DNA of 64,000 bases from Streptomyces sp. TLI_105. Its GTDB lineage: Bacteria; Actinomycetota; Actinomycetes; Streptomycetales; Streptomycetaceae. The notes under the pieces are model-generated. The model saw only the letters and a list, made by a program, of their open reading frames with translations. It searched no databases and was not told the DNA's origin. A program made the position numbers and the translations under genes. Within the stretch, counting starts at the first letter, position 1; each line of letters begins with the position of its first letter. This document shows, piece by piece, positions 54,347 through 63,497 of the stretch. The stretch is from positions 5,853,501-5,917,500 of the forward strand of contig NZ_FNSM01000001.1 in NCBI RefSeq assembly GCF_900105415.1, read 5' to 3'.

Positions 54347-55725
54347 CGCTGCGCTCCCTTCAGGAACAGCTCCACCCTCCGGTCCAGATAGGCCCGCAGT
54401 TCCGCGAAGCCCGTCCGCCCCTCCGCGAACTGCGCGATCTCCACCAGGGCCGCCAGATCCTCCGCGTCCCGGATCCCGGCCGTCGGCACGCTCGGGGCGA
54501 GCCGGCGCACGTCGAAGCCCTCGGCGTCGTATACGGGGTTGAGGTGCACCACGCTCGTCCGCCGCTCCGGATCCAGTCGCGTGCGCCACACCCGCAGCAC
54601 CTCGCCCGCGAGGCCCGGCGGGGCGTTGTCCCAGCCGTCCGAGACGATCACCAGACGCTCGTGACCGGTCTCCAGGGCGTCCAGGACCCGCAGACCGAGC
54701 GGGGTCGGCCCGTAGGGGTGCACGAGCAGGGGATCGTCCCGGCCCGACGTCCACAGCGGGGCGTACGCCCCCGGCGACGCCAGGGCCTCCAGGAGGAAGT
54801 GACAGCCGAGGGCCACGGCCAGCGGCCGGCGCCGCTTCACCGCCGAACCGGAGGAGGAGAAACTGTCGTCGAGGACGGCCGCCACCCGCCCCCAGCTCCC
54901 GGCGTACGGCCCCGCCGCGCGCCGGGCGGCCGCGCGCAGCGCACCCGTCAGCTCGGCCCGGCGCGCCACCCGCTCGCCGAACGGCAGGGCGAGGACGTAC
55001 AGGGCGAGCCGGGTGAGCGGCATGACCGACAGATCGGCCGCCCGGTCCGTGCGCAGCCGTTCCAGGCGGGTCATCCGGGGCGCGATCCGCTCCAGGAACA
55101 CCGCGCGGGGCACGCCGTGCTTCCCGGCGAACCCCTCGGCGACCGTGAACGGCAGCTCGTACAGCGCGTTCTGCTCGTAGTGCGCCCGGCGGTGCGCGTC
55201 GAGCGTGGCGTTCTCGTACCGGGTACGGCGGCCCGGCGCGAAGAGGAAGTCACCCGTCTCGGCGTCGGCCGGCCGCCCGTGGACGTGCCGGAGGGCGGCC
55301 TTCAGACCGGTCCGGTACTTCACCGCGTCCAGCGCCGGATCGGGACGGGCCGCGAGCCACGCGCGCACGATCGCGCGCGTGCGGCGGTTGTTGACCCCGG
55401 CGGCGCGGAGCGCGCCGAACAGGCGGTAGACCCGCTGCGGCGGCAGCAGCGCGAGCCGCGCGGCGATCAGCCGGCCCTCGCCCTCCTCCGCCTCCTTCGG
55501 CGTGCGGAGCAGGTGCTCGACGACGAGCGCGGCGTTGTGGTCGTTGATGTCGAGTGCGAGGGCTGCGGCGTACACGGGCCGGTAGTTCACGCGTACGTAC
55601 TCGTGGAGGAACGCGAGCGAGAAGCGCTGCTCGGCGGCGGAGGACCGGAACTCGCGCTGTCCGGTGGCGGTCACGGCGGCGTTGACGAAGAGGAGCACGT
55701 CCTCGGCGGCGACGAGCTCGGACAC
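54343..55725 (-). CDS. TROVE-like protein with vWA/MIDAS domain
   Basis: 460 aa from GTG 55725, preceded by AAGGAGA. Residues 1-270 are helical repeats with long runs of conserved-looking Arg and aromatic positions (AFLHEYVRVNYRPVYAAALA, LPPQRVYRLFGALRAAGVNN), as in the HEAT-like ring of TROVE/Ro60 proteins. A vWA domain follows with a complete MIDAS: DDSFS at about 286-290 (DxSxS), Thr in HPYGPTPLGL and Asp in VIVSDGWDN. TROVE proteins bind misfolded small RNAs. The co-translated ARPP-like/HTH partner follows. RNA binding is an inference. Confidence 0.75.
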   Translation of the reverse strand: MSELVAAEDVLLFVNAAVTATGQREFRSSAAEQRFSLAFLHEYVRVNYRPVYAAALALDINDHNAALVVEHLLRTPKEAEEGEGRLIAARLALLPPQRVYRLFGALRAAGVNNRRTRAIVRAWLAARPDPALDAVKYRTGLKAALRHVHGRPADAETGDFLFAPGRRTRYENATLDAHRRAHYEQNALYELPFTVAEGFAGKHGVPRAVFLERIAPRMTRLERLRTDRAADLSVMPLTRLALYVLALPFGERVARRAELTGALRAAARRAAGPYAGSWGRVAAVLDDSFSSSGSAVKRRRPLAVALGCHFLLEALASPGAYAPLWTSGRDDPLLVHPYGPTPLGLRVLDALETGHERLVIVSDGWDNAPPGLAGEVLRVWRTRLDPERRTSVVHLNPVYDAEGFDVRRLAPSVPTAGIRDAEDLAALVEIAQFAEGRTGFAELRAYLDRRVELFLKGAQR

Positions 55726-55897
55726 GGTGCTCTCCTTCCAGCGCACGGGTGCCGGCCGGGGAATGAGGGCACGAACAGCGAAGACGTTGCTTCAGAGGCA
55801 GGTTCCGGAAGTCGCACCGGAGTCCCGCGGCCGGCGCGGGAACGCTAACACCGGGCAGGGGGAGGTCCGCCAGCGGATTACCGGTGGGGGCGGGCCC

Positions 55898-55935
55898 GCG
55901 GTCGGGCGGTGGGGCCGCGGTCGGGCGGTGGGGCC
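55898..55935. repeat. Tandem duplication of a 19-bp unit
   Basis: GCGGTCGGGCGGTGGGGCC occurs twice in direct tandem (55898-55916 and 55917-55935) in the 253-bp gap between the vWA gene and the Gfo/Idh/MocA gene. No other feature recognised in that gap. Confidence 0.7.
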
Positions 55936-55978
55936 GCCCGCCGGGGCCGCTGTCGGTGCCGCCCGGCAGACTGGGGGC

Positions 55979-56884
55979 ATGGCGAAGCACTCGGGCGTGA
56001 AGCCCCGTATCGGACTGCTCGGCACCGGCCCGTGGGCCGCGCGCACGCACGCGCCCGCGCTCGTCGGGCATCCGGGCGTCGAGTTCAGCGGGGTGTGGGG
56101 CAGACGCCCCGAGGCGGCCGCCGCGCTCGCCGCCGCGTCCGGCACCCGGGCGTACGAGGACGTGGACGCCCTCCTCGCCGCGAGCGACGCCGTCGCCCTC
56201 GCCCTCCCGCCCGACGTCCAGGCGCCCCTCGCGGTGCGGGCGGCGGAGGCCGGCTGCCACGTCCTGCTCGACAAGCCGGTCGCGACGACGGTGGCGCTCG
56301 CCCGCGAGGTGACCGAGGCCGTGGAGGCGGCCGGGGTCGCCTCGGTGGTCTTCTGCACCCTGCGGTTCGCGGAGCCGACGGCCCGCTGGATCGACGAGCA
56401 GGCGGCGGCGGGCGGCTGGTTCCTGGGCGAGGCCCACTGGCTGGGCTCGCTCTACGGCCCCGGCTCCGTCAGCGCGTACGCGGCCTCGCCGTGGCGGCGG
56501 GAGAAGGGCGGCCTCTGGGACGTCGGCCCGCACGTCCTCTCCGTCTACCTGCCAGTCCTCGGCGACGTCACCGACATCACCGCCGTCCCGGGTCCCGACG
56601 GCACCCACCACCTGGTGCTGCGGCACGGCTCGGGAGCGAGCAGCACGGCCACGCTCACCCTGGGCGCGCCCCCGGAGGCGGCGGGGGCGGCCCTCACCCT
56701 GCACGGCAGCCGGGGCCGGGCCGACATGCCCCGCTGGGACGGCGCGGTGGGGGCCTTCGCCGCGGCCGTGGACGCCCTCGTCACCGCGGCCCGCACCGGC
56801 GAGCCCCACCCCTGCGACGCCCGCTTCGGCCTGCGCGTCACGAAGATCCTGGCGGAGGCGGAGCACCGGGCCACCCGCGGCTGA
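55979..56884 (+). CDS. Gfo/Idh/MocA family oxidoreductase
   Basis: 301 aa from ATG 55979. N-terminal Rossmann fold with RIGLLGTGPWAARTHAPALV and the family catalytic motif CHVLLDKPVATT (about 95-106), where the Lys of EKP/DKP is catalytic. The C-terminal alpha/beta domain contains EAHWLGSLYGPGS and GGLWDVGPHVLSVYL, the latter with Asp and His expected in the active site. These NAD(P)-dependent enzymes oxidise or reduce sugars and related compounds. Convergent with an ArsC-family gene. Substrate unknown. Confidence 0.9.
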   Translation: MAKHSGVKPRIGLLGTGPWAARTHAPALVGHPGVEFSGVWGRRPEAAAALAAASGTRAYEDVDALLAASDAVALALPPDVQAPLAVRAAEAGCHVLLDKPVATTVALAREVTEAVEAAGVASVVFCTLRFAEPTARWIDEQAAAGGWFLGEAHWLGSLYGPGSVSAYAASPWRREKGGLWDVGPHVLSVYLPVLGDVTDITAVPGPDGTHHLVLRHGSGASSTATLTLGAPPEAAGAALTLHGSRGRADMPRWDGAVGAFAAAVDALVTAARTGEPHPCDARFGLRVTKILAEAEHRATRG

Positions 56885-56967
56885 CGGCGGACGGCCGTCG
56901 GCGCCGAGGCCCGGACGCGGGGCGCTCTCGGACGTCCCGGATGCCCCGGATGCCCCGGGCTTCTCGG

Positions 56968-57327
56968 TCAGCGGGAGAGCGCGTTCCGCACGGCCTCCTC
57001 GGTGCGGCCGACGACGGCCGTGCCGTCCTCCGCCGTGATGATGGGCCGCTGGATCAGCTTGGGGTGGGCGGAGAGCGCCTCGATCCACCGCTCCCGGGCG
57101 GCCTCGTCCCGGGGCCACTCCTTCACGCCGAGCTCCTTGGCGACGTCCTCGCCGGTCCGCGTGATGTCCCAGGGCTCGAGCCCGAGCCGGTCGAGCACGC
57201 GCCGGATCTCCTCGGGCGAGGGGACGTCCTCCAGGTAGCGGCGCACGGTGTAGTCGGCGCCTTCCGCGTCGAGGAGGGTGAGGGCGCTGCGGCACTTGGA
57301 ACAGGCGGGATTGATCCAGATCTCCAT
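56968..57327 (-). CDS. ArsC/Spx-family arsenate reductase-like protein
   Basis: 119 aa from ATG 57327. Thioredoxin-like fold with MEIWINPACSKCRSALTLLD at the N-terminus; the CxxC-type Cys is that of glutaredoxin-coupled arsenate reductases, though here the pattern is CSKC. Further motifs: RRYLEDVPSPEEIRRVLDRL, LIQRPIITAEDGTAVVGRTE, where RP (with a following loop) is the arsenate-binding site in ArsC. No ars operon is nearby, so it may have a general redox role. Divergent from the 91-aa orphan gene with a DNA-damage promoter motif. Confidence 0.87.
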   Translation of the reverse strand: MEIWINPACSKCRSALTLLDAEGADYTVRRYLEDVPSPEEIRRVLDRLGLEPWDITRTGEDVAKELGVKEWPRDEAARERWIEALSAHPKLIQRPIITAEDGTAVVGRTEEAVRNALSR

Positions 57328-57391
57328 GGGCCGTACGGTACCCCCCACGCCTCCCTGGAACACCCCCCAAACCCCACTTGGCCAGCAGCGA

Positions 57392-57414
57392 TTGTCAGTG
57401 GGGGTCTCTAAAAT
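57392..57414 (+). promoter_or_regulatory. RecA-independent DNA-damage promoter motif (RecA-NDp/PafBC type)
   Basis: TTGTCAGTG (57392-57400), then 8 bp, then TAAAAT (57409-57414). It matches the published actinobacterial consensus tTGTCRgtg-N8-TAnnnT. It lies 62-84 bp before the ATG of the 91-aa gene and on the same strand. Confidence 0.7.
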
Positions 57415-57475
57415 AGGGGGTGAAGGTGAGGGTCCCGAGGAGGGCCCGCGCCCACCGTTCGCCAGGAGGTAGCCC

Positions 57476-57751
57476 ATGGCTCTCGCCGTGATCCGGACGC
57501 CGTCCATCGAACCCTGGAAGCCGCTCGAGAAGAAGCCGCTCCCCGCGGGTCGCCCCCGCGAGTGGTACGTGTCCCACAACCGCCGTCTGAAGGCCATGCG
57601 CCTCGCGATCGCGCTGCTCGACGCCGGCGTCTACGTCCCGTCGAAGGCGACGAACGCGGCGATAAGCGCCACGGCCGCCGACATCGGCATCCACCCGCCC
57701 TCCGACACCACGTGCCGCATGGTCCGCACCCTGATCCGCTACGGCCGCTGA
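57476..57751 (+). CDS. Conserved small basic protein of unknown function
   Basis: 91 aa from ATG 57476 behind AGGAGG. It is basic and soluble: LAVIRTPSIEPWKPLEKKPL, then a helical core with RLKAMRLAIALLDAGVYVPS, and a C-terminus with HPPSDTTCRMVRTLIRYGR. No transmembrane segment or known domain. The promoter carries the RecA-independent DNA-damage motif, so the gene is likely induced by DNA damage. A bidirectional terminator separates it from the P450 gene. I do not recognise a function. Confidence 0.8.
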   Translation: MALAVIRTPSIEPWKPLEKKPLPAGRPREWYVSHNRRLKAMRLAIALLDAGVYVPSKATNAAISATAADIGIHPPSDTTCRMVRTLIRYGR

Positions 57752-57794
57752 CACCGAGGACACCGACACCGACACCGAAGAGGCTGACACCGAA

Positions 57795-57830
57795 GACGGT
57801 GCCGCCCGGACCGACCCGGGGGGCACCGTC
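57795..57830. terminator. Bidirectional stem-loop between 91-aa gene and P450 gene
   Basis: GACGGTGCC (57795-57803) pairs perfectly with GGCACCGTC (57822-57830). It lies between the convergent ends. Just before it the ACACCG hexamer is repeated several times (57752-57790). Confidence 0.75.
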
Positions 57831-57845
57831 TCCGGATCCCGCCCG

Positions 57846-59039
57846 TTACCAGGCCACCGGCAGCCTTTCGGGGAGCCGCTTCATGAAGTTGGTGCGCCAC
57901 ACCAGCTGCTCGACCGGCACCGCGAGCCGCAGCCCCGGCAGCCGGTCGAGGAGCGTCTCCAGGGCGATCTCGGCGTGCCGCTTGCCGAGCGCCGTCGCCG
58001 GGCAGTAGTGCCGCCCGCCACCGAAGGAGAGGTGCTCGGCGGCGTTCTCCCGGTCCGGCCGGAAGGCCAGCGGGTCTGGGAAGCGCTCCGGGTCGTGGTT
58101 CGCGGCCTCCACGAGCACCAGGACGAGTTCCCCGGCCCGCACGTCGACGTCGCCGAGGCGCACGTCCTCCAGGGCGACCCGCGGCAGCCCGTCGCCGATC
58201 GACAGGTTCACCCGCAGCAGTTCGTCCATGGCCCCGGCGACACCTCGCGTGCCGTCGGCGGTCAGCGCCTCCCGCACGTCCGGCCGGGTCAGCACCGACA
58301 CCAGCGCCATCGTCAGGAACCCGGCGGTGGAGATCACTCCGGCGCCGAACAGCGTCACGCCCACCGTCGCCAGCATCTCGTCCGTCAGATGCGCGTAGTC
58401 GGGATCCTCGCGCAGCGCCGCGAGCTCCGCCATCAGCCCACCCGTCGCCGGATCGTCCAGGCGCTCGGTCATGTAGGCGATGTCCCGGTCCCAGTTGAGC
58501 CGGGCCGCCTCGATCTCGCGCGGTGCGTTCATGAAGGCCACGTCCAGACTGCGCAGCAGCAGCGGCCCGTCCTCCTCCGGGATGCCCAGCATCCGGCAGT
58601 GCAGCCCCGCCGAGTACGGATCGGCGTAGCCGCCCCGCAGCTCTCCGGGCGCCCCCTCGGCGACCAGCGCGTCCACCAGGGCCCCGGCCCGCGCCCGCAG
58701 CCACTCCTCCAGGCCGGGTGCCTTCGGGTTGATCGCCTTCATGACGGCCTTGCGCAGTCCGGCCCCGGTGATGTTGCCCATGTTGTTCACCACGTGCGGC
58801 GGGATCGTCAGCGCGTACTGCCTCGGCGCCCCCGGAGCCGAGGTGTCCTTCAGGCTGAACCCGGGGTCCTCCAGGACGTGTCTGCACAGCTCGTACGAGG
58901 AGACCAGCCAGGCCTCGGCCCCGGCGATCGTGCGGACCTTCCGGACCGGCTCGGCACGCAGCGCGTCGATCTCGGCGGGCAGCCGGGTCCCGTCCCAGTC
59001 GAAGGGGAAGGCCGGCAGGGTCTCGGCGGCGACGCTCAT
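57846..59039 (-). CDS. Cytochrome P450, CYP121-like, partner of cyclodipeptide synthase
   Basis: 397 aa from ATG 59039. Heme-binding loop LSFGGGRHYCPATALGKR with the axial Cys at about 346. The residue after Cys is Pro, as in CYP121. The I-helix reads VTLFGAGVISTAGFLTMALV, where the usual acid-alcohol pair is replaced by VIST, another CYP121 feature. CYP121 couples the two tyrosines of cyclo(Tyr-Tyr); relatives paired with cyclodipeptide synthases hydroxylate, dimerise or add nucleobases to diketopiperazines. The start overlaps the CDPS stop by 4 bp. Cytoplasmic; the redox partners are not in the operon (a ferredoxin reductase-like gene at 43-44 kb is too far to assume). Confidence 0.93.
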   Translation of the reverse strand: MSVAAETLPAFPFDWDGTRLPAEIDALRAEPVRKVRTIAGAEAWLVSSYELCRHVLEDPGFSLKDTSAPGAPRQYALTIPPHVVNNMGNITGAGLRKAVMKAINPKAPGLEEWLRARAGALVDALVAEGAPGELRGGYADPYSAGLHCRMLGIPEEDGPLLLRSLDVAFMNAPREIEAARLNWDRDIAYMTERLDDPATGGLMAELAALREDPDYAHLTDEMLATVGVTLFGAGVISTAGFLTMALVSVLTRPDVREALTADGTRGVAGAMDELLRVNLSIGDGLPRVALEDVRLGDVDVRAGELVLVLVEAANHDPERFPDPLAFRPDRENAAEHLSFGGGRHYCPATALGKRHAEIALETLLDRLPGLRLAVPVEQLVWRTNFMKRLPERLPVAW

Positions 59040-59776
59040 CGCGCGACTCCTTCGACGGTGGTTCCGATGGGTGTGAGGATGCCGTGGCCCTGGTTGCGCG
59101 AGGCCCGGAGCCCGGACCCCCGCCCGTACAGCAGATCGGCCAGGGGCAGTGCCTGGTGGTAGCAGTTGAGCGAGGACGGCACCCCGAGGATCGCGGGCGT
59201 GTCCAGGAAGAGCGGCACCTCGGCGCAGATGTACGCCCGGCACACCTCCCGCTGCCGCTCGTCGGTCACCTGCCCCGGCGCCAGCTTCCCGGCCAGGAAG
59301 ATGCCGGTCAGCGCATCGCAGGTCTCCCGTACCACCGGGTCGGCCGCCACCGCGTCGAGCACCGTGCGGTGCAGCTCGCGGTAGGCCGGGACGTCCCCGA
59401 ACTCCGACATCCCGCGGGCCCGTACCCGTACCCCCGTGGGATCGGCCTCGGCCACGGCCGCCCCGACTTTCGCCCGCACCCCCCGCAGGTTCTTGACGGC
59501 CTTCCGCCGTGCCTCGTCGGCCCCGTACCCCAGCGCCTCGTACATGTCGGCGACATGCAGATCGGTGTAGACGAGATCGACCTGATCGAAGTGGTCCAAG
59601 CCCCAGCGCGTCAGCTCGCGCAGTCGCTGGGCGGTGAAATAACTGTTTCCCGGGGAGACGCCGATGACCACGTGCGCGCCCTCGTCGGCGATGACGCGGC
59701 AGTGATCGGTGTACGGCTGGAGTCGGAGCGTCTCTGCAGGGGCGAAAGCCGCCTGAGTCACGTAGGCAGTCCTCAT
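59036..59776 (-). CDS. Cyclodipeptide synthase, NYH subfamily
   Basis: 246 aa from ATG 59776 (the frame is open to 59836). It uses two aminoacyl-tRNAs to make a diketopiperazine. All signatures of the family are seen: the nucleophile Ser41 and Asn44 in GAHVVIGVSPGNSYFT, Tyr182 and Glu186 in AYICAEVPLFLD, and Tyr206-His207 in SSLNCYHQAL. These lie exactly four residues on from S37, N40, Y178, E182, Y202 and H203 of AlbC, which defines the NYH subgroup. No tailoring gene other than the P450 is present. Amino acids used cannot be told from reading alone. Confidence 0.93.
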   Translation of the reverse strand: MRTAYVTQAAFAPAETLRLQPYTDHCRVIADEGAHVVIGVSPGNSYFTAQRLRELTRWGLDHFDQVDLVYTDLHVADMYEALGYGADEARRKAVKNLRGVRAKVGAAVAEADPTGVRVRARGMSEFGDVPAYRELHRTVLDAVAADPVVRETCDALTGIFLAGKLAPGQVTDERQREVCRAYICAEVPLFLDTPAILGVPSSLNCYHQALPLADLLYGRGSGLRASRNQGHGILTPIGTTVEGVAR

Positions 59777-59869
59777 CGCGCCAGCTAGTCCCAGCGGAGC
59801 CCAGTGCTCCGGGTGTGGCGGCCGCGACGACGACACGCTATCGATCAGTCGCGGAGAGTGAACCCCCTA

Positions 59870-59887
59870 CTCGTAGGTACATACGAG
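59870..59887. promoter_or_regulatory. Inverted repeat upstream of CDPS operon
   Basis: CTCGTA-N6-TACGAG, a perfect 6-bp dyad 94-111 bp before the CDPS start. It lies in a short AT-richer stretch (59826-59910) that probably holds the promoter. No regulator gene is linked. Confidence 0.5.
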
Positions 59888-59943
59888 AGTTCGTCAGCTG
59901 TTCACATCTCCGTGATCTTGGTTGGGATCTTGGCCGGAAACGG

Positions 59944-59979
59944 CGAGGCCCGCCATCCCCTGGGGGACGACGGGCCTCG
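59944..59979 (-). terminator. glnA terminator stem-loop
   Basis: CGAGGCCCG (59944-59952) pairs perfectly with CGGGCCTCG (59971-59979), with an inner CCCC/GGGG extension; 19 bp after the glnA stop. Confidence 0.8.
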
Positions 59980-59997
59980 TCGGACAGCGGCTTCGGC

Positions 59998-61422
<1,425 letters not shown>

Positions 61423-61521
61423 CCAACTCCTCCTACTCCCGGCCCGGGGAGGGGCGGGGTTGCAGCTCGGTCGTGCGGCCAGTGCGGTGGCACACGCTGG
61501 ACCCGACCATAGGCAGACGGG

Positions 61522-61559
61522 ATTTCTCAAGCATGACCCATTTGTTTCGTCGAAGTTAA
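61522..61559 (-). promoter_or_regulatory. GlnR box upstream of glnA
   Basis: On the minus strand TTAAC, GAAAC, GTCAT and GAAAT stand at exact 6-bp spacings (plus positions 61555-61559, 61544-61548, 61533-61537, 61522-61526), fitting the two-half GlnR box. It lies in the 222-bp divergent gap between glnA and the RDD gene and could serve both. Confidence 0.85.
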
Positions 61560-61644
61560 CCGGGCCGGGTGCCGCCCCGCCACGCCGGCGCCGTACGCCC
61601 ACCCGGGCCGAAGTGATCAAAAACGGGCGCAGTACCGTGGTCGG

Positions 61645-62112
61645 GTGGACAACAGGCAAGCACTCGGATCTTGGCTCTCCGGCCCCCGCGCGGCGGCCGA
61701 GGACGCAGGCGTCGACTTCGGCTACCGCGGCGAGCAGCTCGGGCTGCCCGAGGAGGGTCCCGGCTCGATCGCCCGCCCCGGGCGGCGCCTGGGCGCCCTC
61801 GCCGTCGACTGGGCCCTCTGCATGCTGATCGCATACGGCCTGATCACCGACGGCTACAACCAGGCGACGGGCAACTGGGCCCTGCTCCTCCTGTTCGTCC
61901 TGGGCGTCCTGACGGTCGGCACCGTCGGCTCGACGCCCGGCAAGCGCCTCTTCAGCCTGCGCGTCGTCTCCGTGAACGGCGGCCGCCTCGGCCTGTTCCG
62001 GGTCGCGATCCGCTCCCTGCTCGTCTGCCTCGCGATCCCGGCCCTCATCTGGGACCGTGACGGCCGCGGCCTCCACGACCGCCTCTCCGGCGCCGTCCAG
62101 GTGCGCGGCTGA
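61645..62112 (+). CDS. RDD family membrane protein
   Basis: 155 aa from GTG 61645. An Arg/Gly-rich N-terminal 50 residues lead to the RDD domain: [20 protein letters not shown] (first Arg-Asp pair), a second helix, the conserved [18 protein letters not shown] and a final [13 protein letters not shown] proteins are two- or three-helix membrane proteins of uncertain role, some linked to ion transport. Divergent from glnA, near the GlnR box. It ends at a perfect bidirectional terminator. Confidence 0.9.
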   Translation: MDNRQALGSWLSGPRAAAEDAGVDFGYRGEQLGLPEEGPGSIARPGRRLGALAVDWALCMLIAYGLITDGYNQATGNWALLLLFVLGVLTVGTVGSTPGKRLFSLRVVSVNGGRLGLFRVAIRSLLVCLAIPALIWDRDGRGLHDRLSGAVQVRG

Positions 62113-62124
62113 GGGCCGGAGACA

Positions 62125-62164
62125 CGAGAAAGGCCCCGGACCGCGCGGTCCGGGGCCTTTCTCG
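62125..62164. terminator. Perfect 40-bp bidirectional terminator
   Basis: A perfect dyad of 20-bp arms centred at 62144/62145 (left arm CGAGAAAGGCCCCGGACCGC), ending with AAAGG/CCTTT steps that give short T-runs in both directions. It lies between the convergent RDD and DUF4191 genes. Confidence 0.9.
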
Positions 62165-62176
62165 TCAGGTCGGGTG

Positions 62177-62881
62177 TCAGCGCATCTTTCCGCCGCGCGG
62201 CATCCGCATGCCCTTCGGCATCGGACCCTTCGGCAGCGGCATGTTGCTCATCAGGTCGCCCATCGCCCGCAGCCGGTCGTTGGCCGCGGTCACCTGCGGG
62301 CCGGTGAGCACGCGAGGCAGCTTGAGCATGGTCGTACGGATCTTCTTCAGGGGCACCTGGCCGTCGCCGTCGCCGACGACGATGTCGTGCACCGGCACGT
62401 CCACCACGACGCGGTTCATCCGCTTCTTCTCGGCCGCGAGCAGGGTCTTGACCCGGTTCGGGTTGCCCTCGGCCACCAGCACGATGCCGGCCCGGCCGAC
62501 CGCGCGGTGCACGACGTCCTGGCTGCGGTTCATCGCGACCGCGGGGGTCGTCGTCCAGCCGCGCCCGACGTTCTGCAGCACCGCCGCCGCCGCGCCCGGC
62601 TGGCCCTCCATCTGTCCGAAGGCCGCGCGCTCGGCGCGCCGCCCGAAGACGACGGCCGCGGCCAGGAGCGCCAGGACGAAGCCCAGGATGCCCAGGTAGA
62701 CCGGATGACCGATGAGGAAGCCGATCGCGAGGAGGACACCGAGTACGCCGATGCCCACGCCCGCGACGACCAGGCCGACCTTAGGGTCGGCCTTCCGGGT
62801 CATCTGGTACGTGAGGGCGATCTGCTTCAGTCGCCCGGGGTTCGCAGCGTCAGCGCTGCCCGTGTTTGCCTTCCTCGCCAT
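62177..62881 (-). CDS. DUF4191 family membrane protein
   Basis: 234 aa from ATG 62881. N-terminal basic segment ([20 protein letters not shown]), two adjacent hydrophobic helices (about 38-58 and 61-80), then a cytoplasmic domain with [40 protein letters not shown] and a basic, Met/Pro/Gly-rich end. The family is conserved in actinobacteria next to lipA and glnA; its function is not known. Confidence 0.9.
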   Translation of the reverse strand: MARKANTGSADAANPGRLKQIALTYQMTRKADPKVGLVVAGVGIGVLGVLLAIGFLIGHPVYLGILGFVLALLAAAVVFGRRAERAAFGQMEGQPGAAAAVLQNVGRGWTTTPAVAMNRSQDVVHRAVGRAGIVLVAEGNPNRVKTLLAAEKKRMNRVVVDVPVHDIVVGDGDGQVPLKKIRTTMLKLPRVLTGPQVTAANDRLRAMGDLMSNMPLPKGPMPKGMRMPRGGKMR

Positions 62882-62891
62882 GTCCAGAAGT

Positions 62892-63107
62892 TTACGTGGC
62901 CCGGGAAGCCCGTCCCGACGCGGCCTCCATCACGTGCTGGGCCTCCACCCGGTCCTTGGCGCGGCGCCGGTCCTCCAGGACGGAGTTCCAGGCGTTCCGC
63001 CGCGCGGTGCGCTGGCCGGCGCCCAGGAGCAGCGCCTCCACGGCCTTCAGGGCGTCGGTGACGGACGGGATCGCGGTGACGCGGACGTGCGTCGATGCGG
63101 CCGGCAT
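62892..63107 (-). CDS. Conserved small protein of unknown function
   Basis: 71 aa from ATG 63107 behind GGGAGGAC. Predicted soluble and mostly helical: THVRVTAIPSVTDALKAVEA, then an Arg-rich segment GQRTARRNAWNSVLEDRRRA. It lies 10 bp before the DUF4191 start on the same strand and probably shares its transcript. A protein of similar length occurs at this place between lipA and glnA in Streptomyces genomes. Function unknown. Confidence 0.75.
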   Translation of the reverse strand: MPAASTHVRVTAIPSVTDALKAVEALLLGAGQRTARRNAWNSVLEDRRRAKDRVEAQHVMEAASGRASRAT

Positions 63108-63270
63108 GTCGGGGTCCTCCCTCGATTGCGGGTGAGACGAGGTGGGGGTGTGAGCGGGTGGTGGCGGTGAGTGAAACCAGGCTCACAGATCGGTGTTACC
63201 AGGGCGTGACCCGGTGGTCAAACACTGGTGAAGCGTGGATGCGGCCATGTGGAGGACCGGACGGACGCCG

Positions 63271-63317
63271 ACGCGGCCCGTACGGCCCCCTGAGCTGCGG
63301 GGGCGTACGGGCCGCGT
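63271..63317. terminator. Long stem-loop in lipA downstream gap
   Basis: ACGCGGCCCGTACG (63271-63284) pairs perfectly with 63304-63317, and CCCCC/GGGGG extends the stem towards a small loop. A strong terminator or processing site between lipA and the small protein gene. Confidence 0.75.
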
Positions 63318-63462
63318 CCGATCCGGCCAGTACTGGCAGGTAACTACTTGTGCGGCGATTCACACAGGCTCGGGGCGGGCTCGGGCGGCCTGGGTGGCGT
63401 TGTCGACCGCGCCGCGCTCCGCCGGTCTTCCGGTCGCGCTCCGCCTCGCCACCGCTCCGGCC

Positions 63463-63495
63463 GCGGGCCCGCCCTCGTTCCTCGGGCGGACCCGC
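63463..63495 (-). terminator. Stem-loop just after lipA stop
   Basis: GCGGGCCCGCCC (63463-63474) pairs with 63484-63495 with one mismatch, 9-nt loop, starting 2 bp after the stop codon. Confidence 0.6.
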
Positions 63496-63497
63496 AC

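Larger units (their letters stand above)
63108..63497. other. 390-bp gap between lipA and the small protein gene: two stem-loops, no gene seen
   Basis: The gap contains a stem-loop after the lipA stop (63463-63495) and a longer one at 63271-63317. Between them is a CG-rich region with TCCGCC/CCGGTC repeats. Near 63345 the sequence is more AT-rich (AACTACTTGTG), a place for a promoter of the minus-strand genes. No open frame looks real. Confidence 0.6.

Noticed and set aside
62125..62164. Perfect 40-bp palindrome considered as a regulatory site
   Set aside because: Its place between convergent gene ends and the A/T steps at both edges are those of a bidirectional terminator.
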